Positions 1 to 6,219 of a DNA stretch of 9,272 nucleotides are shown here, piece after piece (position 1 is the first letter of the stretch; each line of letters opens with the position of its first letter). The stretch covers positions 1 to 9,272 of the forward strand of contig JAPLHL010000313.1 of the NCBI GenBank assembly GCA_026389655.1, written 5' to 3'. The notes beneath the pieces were generated by a model. It was not told where the DNA came from, made no database searches, and worked only from the letters and a program-made list of their open reading frames with translations. This stretch comes from Chloroflexota bacterium (GTDB lineage Bacteria > Chloroflexota > Dehalococcoidia > GIF9 > UBA5629). The position numbers and the translations under genes are program-made.

Positions 1-336
1 CAGTTCGTTAGTTAACAGCCGTCCCCCCAGCACGTGAAGATGGATATGCGGAACAACCTGTGTGCCATCTGGTCCGCAGTTAATTGATAGCCTGTAGCCG
101 CTGATAGCGACACCTTCTTTTTCAGCCACCTTCCTGGCTACCAGCAGCATCTTTCCGGCCAGGGCCTGGTCCGGCTCTGTAAGGTTGTTTATAGAGGGTA
201 TGTGTTTTCGCGGGATAACGACATCATGAATAGGCGCCTGCGGGTTAATATCACGGAACGCCACAAAATCATCATCGCTATATACCGTGTCAGCAGGTAT
301 AGCCCCGGAGGCAATTTTACAGAAAATGCATTCCAT
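1..336 (-). CDS. HIT-family (HinT-like) nucleotide hydrolase/transferase, 3' end cut by window edge
   Basis: Reading the minus strand from the ATG at 334-336 gives 112 residues with no stop before the window edge. The start MECIFCKIASG is typical of HinT proteins, with the Cys3/Cys6 pair that often binds zinc in this branch. The histidine triad is H97-I-H99-L-H101 (in VVPHIHLHVLGG); the middle His is the usual nucleophile for cleaving phosphoramidate or acyl-adenylate bonds. HinT proteins are about 110-115 residues, so only the last residue or two and the stop should be missing. It is the third gene of a minus-strand operon: its ATG lies 11 nt after the stop of the RAM-domain gene. I see no strong Shine-Dalgarno site, so translation may depend on the upstream gene. 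The family is certain; the physiological substrate is unknown. Confidence 0.95.
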   Translation of the reverse strand, partial: MECIFCKIASGAIPADTVYSDDDFVAFRDINPQAPIHDVVIPRKHIPSINNLTEPDQALAGKMLLVARKVAEKEGVAISGYRLSINCGPDGTQVVPHIHLHVLGGRLLTNEL

Positions 337-347
337 ATTTCAGGGTA

Positions 348-587
348 TCAGGCGATCCTGATAGTCTGGCAAGTAGTAGTGCGTTCGATGCCGCCGATTT
401 TATGGAACTGCTCAGTTATAAGCTTCCCGACGGTATCCACCGACTCTCCCTCTACGACAGCTATAATATCGTAGGGCCCCATTACTGCATCGACTGTTTT
501 AATGCCGTCGAGCTTTTTAAGGGCGGTGAGAACCGATTTGGTCTGTCCTACCGATGTGGTAATGAGTACGAATGCTTTGGCTGCCAT
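348..587 (-). CDS. Stand-alone RAM-domain protein (Lrp/AsnC ligand-binding domain without HTH)
   Basis: The 79-residue product is a single alpha/beta RAM (ACT-like) domain, the ligand-binding half of Lrp/AsnC regulators. Recognisable pieces are AFVLITTSVGQ, then VDAVMGPYDIIAVVEGES around residues 33-50, where the G-x-YDII turn is diagnostic, and a C-terminal strand TTTCQTIRIA. There is no DNA-binding helix-turn-helix, and an in-frame N-terminal extension is unlikely because a near-perfect Shine-Dalgarno AGGAGGT (594-600) lies 6 nt before the ATG. Stand-alone RAM proteins form dimers or higher oligomers and bind amino acids or other small effectors; some partner full-length Lrp proteins. It lies 25 nt after the racemase/CoA-transferase stop and 11 nt before the HIT start, so it is very probably co-transcribed with both. 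The ligand cannot be told from sequence. Confidence 0.9.
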   Translation of the reverse strand: MAAKAFVLITTSVGQTKSVLTALKKLDGIKTVDAVMGPYDIIAVVEGESVDTVGKLITEQFHKIGGIERTTTCQTIRIA

Positions 588-612
588 AGTCCCACCTCCT
601 GTTTCTCAAATT

Positions 613-1830
613 TTAGCCTATTGCGTTAGCTTTGCGCAAGCTTTCTACATCAGACTTTGAATATCCAAGGGCCTGCATGACTTCATCGGTATTTTCTCCC
701 GAATAAGGTGCGAATGCCCTCACCTGGCCCGGCGTTTCCGAAAGCTTGATTGCGATACCTGGCTGTTTGACCTTGCCGTGCTTGGGATGCTCCAGTTCCA
801 ATATCATCTTACGATGCAGAAGCTGCGGGTCGCTGGCTACTTCATCCAGTGTATATACTTTGGCCACCGGGACATCGTTCTTGATCAGGTGGTCAAACCA
901 TTCATCACGTGTTCTGGTAAGGAATATCTTCTTGAGCTCATCTTCAACTTCATTCCATTTAGGTTCATCCGATTTCTGTATAAAATGCCCGGGATTAAGG
1001 CCGTAACATTTGAGATCGTCACGTCCTATCGCCCTGCATAGATTCTCCCAGAACCATGTCTCGACACATCCAAGGCTAATGAGCTTGCCATCCTTTGTTT
1101 CGTAGGTCTTGTAGTAGGGATATCCTCCTGCCAGCGCCCACGCTCCCCGGGGAAAGGTGAGGCCGCTGCTAAAATGCATCTGAAGGAAAAAGGTCATGAA
1201 TGTAACAACGCTATCGGTATACGAGATATCTACCAGTTGTCCCTTGCCTGTCCTCTCCCTCACAAATAGCGCTGCCAGTATACCAGCTACCCCGTGCATG
1301 GATGCGCCGGCAAAGTCCGCCAGAAAGTTCAAAGGTATCGCCGGCGGCTGGCCGGGCCAACCGATCAAATTGAGGGCGCCGGCAATTGAGATATAGTTGA
1401 TATCATGCCCAGGGTACTGGCTGTAAGGACCATCCTGACCGTAGCCGCTTAACGAGCAGTAAATGATGCGTGGATTGATCTTTTTCACAGTCTCGTAGTC
1501 GACTCCCATACGATTAACAGCTCCCGGGCGGAAGCCCTCGATCACAACATCTGCATCCTTAAGCATCCGGTAGAAGACCTGCTGTCCTTCAGTCGATTTG
1601 AGATTAAGCCGGATGCTTTTTTTATTACGGTTTAGTGCATTGAAAGCCTGGGCGCTTTTCAATGCATCAGCTTCTTGATTGGCGTAAACCCCTGCGCCGC
1701 GGCCACCGGACTGCGGCAATGCCTCCACCTTGATAATATCGGCCCCTAAATCACCAAGAACCATAGTGCAGAGTTCACCAGGCGGAAGATGTACCAGTTC
1801 AAGTATCCGTATACCTTCTAAGGCCAGCAT
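613..1830 (-). CDS. Class III CoA-transferase family protein, probably alpha-methylacyl-CoA racemase-like
   Basis: This is a 405-residue CaiB/BaiF-fold protein. It opens with LEGIRILEL and GDLGADIIKVE, carries LNRNKKSIRLNLKSTEG (residues 66-82) and VVIEGFRPGAVNRMG (95-109), and ends in the usual C-terminal lobe. Asp172 in FLADFAGAS matches the catalytic Asp that forms the glutamyl/aspartyl-type intermediate in transferases. His142 in PGHDINYISIAGAL precedes it by exactly 30 residues, as in the His/Asp base pair of alpha-methylacyl-CoA racemases (His126/Asp156 in the mycobacterial enzyme). I therefore favour a racemase that epimerises 2-methylacyl-CoA thioesters; a CoA-transferase of unknown acid remains possible. 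The start is supported by GGAGGGG about 6 nt before the ATG. It is the first gene of the operon with the RAM and HIT genes. Confidence 0.88.
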   Translation of the reverse strand: MLALEGIRILELVHLPPGELCTMVLGDLGADIIKVEALPQSGGRGAGVYANQEADALKSAQAFNALNRNKKSIRLNLKSTEGQQVFYRMLKDADVVIEGFRPGAVNRMGVDYETVKKINPRIIYCSLSGYGQDGPYSQYPGHDINYISIAGALNLIGWPGQPPAIPLNFLADFAGASMHGVAGILAALFVRERTGKGQLVDISYTDSVVTFMTFFLQMHFSSGLTFPRGAWALAGGYPYYKTYETKDGKLISLGCVETWFWENLCRAIGRDDLKCYGLNPGHFIQKSDEPKWNEVEDELKKIFLTRTRDEWFDHLIKNDVPVAKVYTLDEVASDPQLLHRKMILELEHPKHGKVKQPGIAIKLSETPGQVRAFAPYSGENTDEVMQALGYSKSDVESLRKANAIG

Positions 1831-1866
1831 GTCTGCCCCTCCATACGTACGTTAATGAACTTGGTT

Positions 1867-1895
1867 ATATTACAGGGAACGCCGATTGCAGTCAA
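1867..1895 (-). promoter_or_regulatory. Sigma70-like promoter for the racemase-RAM-HIT operon
   Basis: On the minus strand, TTGACT (1890-1895; 5 of 6 to consensus) is followed by a 17-bp spacer and TAATAT (1867-1872; 4 of 6). Transcription would begin near 1860, leaving a leader of about 30 nt with the Shine-Dalgarno GGAGGGG. The leader also holds a palindromic TACGTA (1844-1849). The rest of the 198-bp gap (1831-2028) is AT-rich; I see no gene and no convincing metF terminator in it. The call rests on sequence match only. Confidence 0.6.
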
Positions 1896-2028
1896 TGTAT
1901 TCAGGTAGCAAATTCCCACCATAAATAAATTGCGGTAACAACGCCATATATTTTTGAATTAATTCTAAATCCGGACAATAAACAAGGAAAGAAATAACTA
2001 AGGTTTTTAATTGGTCTGTTGGAACTTG

Positions 2029-2913
2029 CTAATTTGACTTGTTTATTCCGAAGACGGGTGCAAGGTTATCCAGTATCTTGGTGACTGCTTCATCCCGGTT
2101 AAACGTATAGAAATGAAAACAGCGCACACCGTTTTCCCAAAGGTCCATACACTGCTCGGTAGCGAGATCGATCCCTGCCTGGATAACATCATAAGGGTCC
2201 TCGAGTTCCTCGAATTTGGCAATGAGCGGGATGGGCAACTCTACTCCCCCTAACTCAGCATAACGCTCAACTCTCTGAAAGTCTGTAATGGGCATTATAC
2301 CGGCGATGACCGGTATGTCGATGCCGTCTTGCAGGAAACGGTCCATCATCTGGTAATAATGGAAGTTCTCAAAGAACATCTGCGTGATGCCGAAATCTGC
2401 TCCCTGGCCAATTTTTATTTTTGTATGGGCAGTATCGATGCCCAGGTTAGATGACTCGGGATGACCCTCCGGATAAACGGCCACGCCGATGCAGAATTTA
2501 TTATAACCGGCTATTAATTTGACCAGGTCGGCGGCGTAACAGTAGTGGAGTTTCCCGTCGAACGCATCCGTCCCATATTCCTCAGGATCGCCGCGCAATG
2601 CCAGGATATTCTCGACGTCAAGTCCTTTATAATGCTCAATTACAGACGCCAACTCAGTTTTCCCGGGGTCGGCACAGGTTATATGTGGCATCACTGTAAG
2701 AGCAGTATCCTGATGTATTTTACCGACAAAGCGCCTGGTTCTTTCCAGAGTGTTCGGGCCTGCATGCTGTGTTACTGATACAAATGAGGGGGAAAAAGTG
2801 TTGAGCCGGTTAATACGCTCCAGTAGCCTGCCTTCACCGATGGGCGTATTTGGCGGGATAAATTCAAAGGAGAGGCTTTTTCCCTGGTTCTTAATTATCT
2901 CGCTGATTTTCAT
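2029..2913 (-). CDS. metF: Methylenetetrahydrofolate reductase
   Basis: This 294-residue FAD-dependent TIM-barrel enzyme reduces 5,10-methylene-tetrahydrofolate to 5-methyl-tetrahydrofolate, for methionine synthesis or the methyl branch of the Wood-Ljungdahl pathway. Family marks in order are SFEFIPP with Glu17 (equivalent to the catalytic Glu of bacterial MetF), MPHITCADP, the flavin-binding ENILALRGDPEEYG, GVAVYPEGHPES, GADFGITQMFFE, PVIAGIMPIT and the C-terminal GVRCFHFYTFNR. The length matches single-domain bacterial MetF, and there is no C-terminal regulatory domain. No methionine synthase, corrinoid protein or MetV lies in the window, so its pathway role is open. The start is fixed by homology; no good Shine-Dalgarno site precedes it, and the predicted leader is only about 17 nt. 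Confidence 0.95.
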   Translation of the reverse strand: MKISEIIKNQGKSLSFEFIPPNTPIGEGRLLERINRLNTFSPSFVSVTQHAGPNTLERTRRFVGKIHQDTALTVMPHITCADPGKTELASVIEHYKGLDVENILALRGDPEEYGTDAFDGKLHYCYAADLVKLIAGYNKFCIGVAVYPEGHPESSNLGIDTAHTKIKIGQGADFGITQMFFENFHYYQMMDRFLQDGIDIPVIAGIMPITDFQRVERYAELGGVELPIPLIAKFEELEDPYDVIQAGIDLATEQCMDLWENGVRCFHFYTFNRDEAVTKILDNLAPVFGINKSN

Positions 2914-2936
2914 TTTTCTAACCCAAAATTGTGTTA

Positions 2937-2965
2937 ATCATACAATCGCAAGAACGTTAAATCAA
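2937..2965 (-). promoter_or_regulatory. Sigma70-like promoter for metF
   Basis: Read on the minus strand, TTGATT (2960-2965; 4 of 6) is followed by exactly 17 bp and TATGAT (2937-2942; 5 of 6). A transcript would start around 2930, some 17 nt before the metF ATG. Its -35 box lies only 10 bp from the -35 box of the divergent kinase promoter, so the two RNA polymerases would probably compete for the site. Confidence 0.6.
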
Positions 2966-2975
2966 CTTCAGTAAA

Positions 2976-3004
2976 TTGACAAACCGGCGTGGGCCCAATA
3001 TTAT
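2976..3004 (+). promoter_or_regulatory. Strong sigma70-like promoter for the two-component operon
   Basis: A perfect TTGACA (2976-2981), a 17-bp spacer and TATTAT (2999-3004; 5 of 6) make this the best promoter match in the window. The start of transcription would be about 3011, within a few nucleotides of the kinase ATG at 3014. The message would then be leaderless or nearly so, which fits the lack of a Shine-Dalgarno site before that ATG. Confidence 0.7.
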
Positions 3005-3013
3005 GTTGACCTT

Positions 3014-3682
3014 ATGGAAGTCCCTATTTCAATGGCCAGGATATTGGTGGAAATCCAGGAGAACGAACGACGTGCCATTGCCCGCGAATTGCATGATAGG
3101 CTGGGACAGTCACTGGCAGTGTTAAAACTATTACTTGGTGATGCTGTGAACTCTTCCCCGGACAAAATGAAGTATACGCTTGGCGAAGCACAATCGCTGA
3201 TCAATGAGATGATGTCCCTGACACGAGACCTTTCGCTGGAGCTGCGGCCTAAAATGCTCGATGATCTCGGACTATTACCGGCGCTTCTTTATCTTTTTGA
3301 AAGTTATACGTCCCGGACGCATATAGCCGTCAGGTTCGAACACTATGGGCTGCATAAGAAATTGCCGCCTGACATCAGCCTGGCCGCTTACCGTATAGTG
3401 CAGGAAGCATTGGAGAATGTAGCGAAACACGCCGGTACAGAAGATGTTAAGGTATTAGCCTGGTCGGACAGAAGGCTGCTTTGTGTCCGGGTTGAAGACC
3501 GGGGTGCGGGATTTAAGCTGGATGAGTTACCGGAAGTGTATCCCGGGGGAATAAACGGTATGCAGGGGAGAGCTATGGTGGTGGGGGGCAGGCTTAGCCT
3601 GGCTTCAACGCCGGGAGAGGGGACTGTAGTCTCGGCTGAATTGCCGTTGGCGATCAAATCGCGCCGGGAACAGGGGAATTAG
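3014..3682 (+). CDS. Sensorless NarL-type histidine kinase (HisKA_3 + HATPase_c)
   Basis: The 222-residue kinase consists almost only of catalytic parts. The dimerisation/phosphoacceptor helix holds ERRAIARELHDRLGQ with His27, the autophosphorylated residue of the HisKA_3 family. The RPKMLDDLGLLPAL segment (78-91) follows. The ATPase domain shows the N box with Asn135 (YRIVQEALENVAKHA), the D/G1 box VEDRGAGF (Asp162, Gly164, Gly166) and a G2 region GINGMQGRA (180-187 or so). There is no transmembrane helix, PAS, GAF or HAMP domain; an upstream in-frame stop at 2972-2974 limits any extension to about 13 codons. It should be cytoplasmic and may sense through another protein. It ends 3 nt before its partner regulator. 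ATG at 3032 (Met7), preceded by GGAAG, is an alternative start. Confidence 0.92.
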   Translation: MEVPISMARILVEIQENERRAIARELHDRLGQSLAVLKLLLGDAVNSSPDKMKYTLGEAQSLINEMMSLTRDLSLELRPKMLDDLGLLPALLYLFESYTSRTHIAVRFEHYGLHKKLPPDISLAAYRIVQEALENVAKHAGTEDVKVLAWSDRRLLCVRVEDRGAGFKLDELPEVYPGGINGMQGRAMVVGGRLSLASTPGEGTVVSAELPLAIKSRREQGN

Positions 3683-3685
3683 CAT

Positions 3686-4336
3686 ATGACAACAGTGGTG
3701 CTGGTAGATGATCATAATGTAGTCAGACATGGTATTAAAGCCTTGCTCGAAGCGGAAGCTGATATCACGGTTACCGGTGAGGCGGGTACCGGCGTTGACG
3801 CCGCTCAAATGGTCCAGCAACTGCGACCTGACGTTTTAATAGTGGATTTGATGTTGGCGGACATGAGTGGACTGGCGGTGATACGCCAGGCGAGGAAGAA
3901 GTCGCCGAAGACAGCCGGTATCATTCTATCTATGTATGGCAATGATTGCTATGTGGTGGAGGCGCTGCAGGCCGGCGCTAAAGCTTACGTCCTTAAGGAT
4001 TCATCGCCGGAGGAACTTCTGCGTGCGGTGCGTGAGGCGGCTGCAGGTCACCGCTACCTGGCGCCACCAATCTCGGACAGGGCTATCGAAGCTTACCTTG
4101 TCAGGGCAGAAGAGAGCAAGCTTGATCCCTATGACATGCTGTCCACAAGGGAGAGGGAAGTGCTTCACCTGGCTGCACAGGGGCTTACCAGCACTGAGAC
4201 TGCGAATAAACTTTGCATCAGTCCTCGAACAGTAGAAGTCCATCGTGCACGCGTAATGCAAAAACTGGGTTTACATAATCGAACGGAACTGATCCACTAT
4301 GCTATCCGGCGTGGAATCTTACCTAAAGATGACTAA
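3686..4336 (+). CDS. NarL/FixJ-family response regulator (REC + LuxR-type HTH)
   Basis: This 216-residue regulator is the evident partner of the kinase just upstream. The receiver domain (about 1-120) has the acidic pair Asp8/Asp9, phosphoacceptor Asp54 in DVLIVDLML, Ser82 and Lys104 in AYVLKDSS, all intact. After a linker, the LuxR/GerE helix-turn-helix (about 150-212) reads LSTREREVLHLAAQGLTSTE with recognition helix SPRTVEVHRARVMQKLGL, so it should bind DNA as a dimer when phosphorylated. A Shine-Dalgarno AGGGG(AA) at 3672-3678, inside the end of the kinase gene, lies 7 nt before the ATG and indicates coupled translation. NarL-like heptamers lie immediately downstream (4362-4412) before the acyl-CoA ligase gene, which is a plausible target. 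The input signal is unknown. Confidence 0.94.
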   Translation: MTTVVLVDDHNVVRHGIKALLEAEADITVTGEAGTGVDAAQMVQQLRPDVLIVDLMLADMSGLAVIRQARKKSPKTAGIILSMYGNDCYVVEALQAGAKAYVLKDSSPEELLRAVREAAAGHRYLAPPISDRAIEAYLVRAEESKLDPYDMLSTREREVLHLAAQGLTSTETANKLCISPRTVEVHRARVMQKLGLHNRTELIHYAIRRGILPKDD

Positions 4337-4350
4337 ACCCCGTTAGTCAT
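4329..4350 (+). repeat. Perfect inverted repeat overlapping the response-regulator stop codon
   Basis: ATGACTAA (4329-4336) and TTAGTCAT (4343-4350) are exact 8-bp inverted arms around a 6-nt loop; the first arm ends with the TAA stop. The stem is AT-rich and no T-run follows, so it is a poor intrinsic terminator. It may protect the mRNA 3' end, attenuate read-through or bind a protein. Confidence 0.5.
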
Positions 4351-4361
4351 ATTCCAATAGT

Positions 4362-4412
4362 TACGTATAAAATACGTAGCCTCTTCATGCAGGTATAAGA
4401 ACTACTACGTAT
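4362..4412 (+). promoter_or_regulatory. Putative NarL-type operator: 17-bp palindrome plus a third half-site
   Basis: TACGTAT (4362-4368), AAA, ATACGTA (4372-4378) form a perfect palindrome, and TACGTAT recurs at 4406-4412. Each heptamer matches 6 of 7 positions of the E. coli NarL heptamer TACYYMT. The three TACGTA cores start at 4362, 4373 and 4406, so they are 11 and 33 bp apart and lie on one face of the helix. The sites are just downstream of a NarL-family regulator gene and just upstream of the ligase -10 box. That the regulator binds them is inference. Confidence 0.5.
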
Positions 4413-4434
4413 ATTCTATCTCTGCCAGGGCACC

Positions 4435-4440
4435 TATAAT
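4435..4440 (+). promoter_or_regulatory. -10 box of the acyl-CoA ligase-degV operon (weak -35)
   Basis: A perfect TATAAT would start transcription near 4447, giving a leader of about 60 nt. The hexamer 17 bp upstream (4412-4417, TATTCT) matches the -35 consensus at only 2 of 6 positions. Such promoters often need an activator. The half-site at 4406-4412 would sit near -38 and the palindrome centre near -77, typical activator places. Confidence 0.5.
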
Positions 4441-4506
4441 CTACCCCAGCGCATAAAGCTTCATTTATGGAGAAAGTGCGCAATTTTTTTCAGAGGAGTA
4501 GTTGAA

Positions 4507-6207
4507 ATGGACAAATACCCATGGTTTAAGAGCTATGATGCTGGTATGCCTCACACTCTTGAGCCTTATGCACATAAGACGCTGCTTGACTGTTTTGGGG
4601 AGGCTCTATCGGAGAGGCCGGGTAGCCCGGTGCTTTTGTTCAAAGGCAGGAAGATGTCTTACCGTGAGATCGAGTATTTAAGTAATGCGGTGGCAGCGGG
4701 ACTGGCGGCCAATAGAGTAAAAAAGGGCGACCGTATCGCACTTCTTCTGCCCAATTGCCCACAGGTGGTGTTTTGTCACCTGGGAATCTGGAAGGCCGGG
4801 GCTATTGCTTCACCGATTAATCCTTTATACTCAAAATCTGAGCTCGAACACGCGCTGAAGGAATGTGGGGCCGAGATAGTTATCTGCCTGAGCCCGTTGT
4901 ATGACATGGTAAAGCAAATCCAGCCCAGAACGGCTGTACGCCTGGTAATAGTAGCGGAAATAAAGGAGCACCTGCCCTGGGCAACGCGCCTGGGATTTAC
5001 GCTCCTGCAAGAGAAGAAAGGCCATCATAAAGCAAAATTGAAGAAAGGAGATGTCGATCTTGCAGCATTTGCGCGGCAGTTCCGCAATTCTCCTCAACCT
5101 GAAGTAAAAGTGGGTCCTTCCGACCTGGCGCTTTTACTTTTCAGCGGCGGTACCACGGGAACTACTGAGGCTGCTGTAGGTACACATCATTCGCTTTATA
5201 TGGCCGGCCTCCAACTAAGTACATGGGTACGGGAAATTATGGTACCTTGGAAAGATATAATACTTGCTACCGTCCCGATGTTTCATGTGTTTGGGAATGT
5301 GGCGTTGATGAGCACCGCCATAGTAAACCGCAACCCTCTTGCCCTGGTCCCAAACCCAAGGGACATTAATGACCTGGCAGATACAATAAGAAAAGTCCAA
5401 CCAACTTTCATTCCGGGCGTACCGACGATGTTTATGGCACTGGCCAACCATCCATCAGTCAAATCGGGCAGGGTGAATTTTAAGTCCGCCAAATTTTGCG
5501 TGGCTGGTGGGGCACCGTTGATGACCGTGGTTAAGGACAAGTTTGAAGTAGCAACTGGTGCGCGTCTGGTTGAGGGATATGCTCTCACAGAGTCGATGCT
5601 GGCAGCGGTGATAACACCGGTTTTCGGCAAACAAAAAGAGGGAGCAGTAGGTCTGCCGCTACCCGATGTAATTATTAAGATCGTAGATGCTGATATTGGT
5701 GAAACGGAGATGAAAACCGGGGAGCCGGGCGAAATAGTTATCAAAGCACCGCAGATAATGCAAAGTTACTGGCAAAGACCACGCGAGACGGCGGAAATGA
5801 TAAGGGACGGTTGGCTGTATACCGGGGACATCGGCTATATCGACGGGGATGGATACCTTTACATTCAGAGCCGTAAGAAAAACATGATCAAATGCGGCGG
5901 TTTCCAGGTATGGCCGCGACAGGTTGAAGAGGTCTTGCATTCCCACAATGCAGTTGTTGACGTGATTGTGGCTGGAATCCCCGATGCATACCAGGGAGAG
6001 GCGGTGAAGGCATGGGTAGTGCTGGATGGTATCCCCTGTACAGCAGAGGAACTCAGGACGTATTGCAAGGAAAGGCTGACGGGATACAAAGTTCCGCGAT
6101 TTATTGAGATCAGGGACACTTTGCCTAAATCAGCTATCGGTAAGCCGTTGAGCAGGATATTACTTGATGAAGAATTAGCTAAAACACAGCCGAATAAAGC
6201 AGGCTGA
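4507..6207 (+). CDS. AMP-forming acyl-CoA ligase (long-chain fatty acyl-CoA synthetase-like)
   Basis: This 566-residue ANL-superfamily enzyme would couple a carboxylic acid to CoA through an acyl-adenylate. Motifs in order are MSYREIEYLSNAVAAGL, the P-loop region FSGGTTGTTEAAVGTHH (212-228), VPMFHVFG, the adenine-site VEGYALTES, GWLYTGDIGYIDGDGYL, the hinge SRKKNMIKCGGFQVWPRQVEE and the C-terminal LPKSAIGKPLSR with the adenylation lysine Lys546. Length and the FHVFG motif suit medium/long-chain ligases, but the acid is not determined. The P-loop is odd: the usual P-K-G is T-E-A here, with Glu221 in place of the nearly invariant lysine. The start is supported by GAGGAG (4493-4498), 8 nt before the ATG. 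degV follows after 12 nt, so the two are an operon. Confidence 0.92.
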   Translation: MDKYPWFKSYDAGMPHTLEPYAHKTLLDCFGEALSERPGSPVLLFKGRKMSYREIEYLSNAVAAGLAANRVKKGDRIALLLPNCPQVVFCHLGIWKAGAIASPINPLYSKSELEHALKECGAEIVICLSPLYDMVKQIQPRTAVRLVIVAEIKEHLPWATRLGFTLLQEKKGHHKAKLKKGDVDLAAFARQFRNSPQPEVKVGPSDLALLLFSGGTTGTTEAAVGTHHSLYMAGLQLSTWVREIMVPWKDIILATVPMFHVFGNVALMSTAIVNRNPLALVPNPRDINDLADTIRKVQPTFIPGVPTMFMALANHPSVKSGRVNFKSAKFCVAGGAPLMTVVKDKFEVATGARLVEGYALTESMLAAVITPVFGKQKEGAVGLPLPDVIIKIVDADIGETEMKTGEPGEIVIKAPQIMQSYWQRPRETAEMIRDGWLYTGDIGYIDGDGYLYIQSRKKNMIKCGGFQVWPRQVEEVLHSHNAVVDVIVAGIPDAYQGEAVKAWVVLDGIPCTAEELRTYCKERLTGYKVPRFIEIRDTLPKSAIGKPLSRILLDEELAKTQPNKAG

Positions 6208-6219
6208 AGGATATAGACA

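Noticed and set aside
1956..1965. Palindrome GAATTAATTC downstream of metF
   Set aside because: A single AT-rich 10-bp palindrome in AT-rich intergenic DNA is expected by chance; no second copy or promoter relation was seen.
1831..2028. Search for a metF terminator, small RNA or small gene in the 198-bp gap
   Set aside because: No stem longer than about 4 bp next to a T-run, no Shine-Dalgarno with an open frame, and no RNA motif was found; only the racemase promoter is supported.
4452..4490. CATAAA/TTTATG stem (4452-4469) with a seven-T run (4484-4490) as a terminator or riboswitch expression platform
   Set aside because: The stem is only 6 AT-rich pairs and is 14 nt away from the T-run, and no riboswitch core is recognisable in the short leader.
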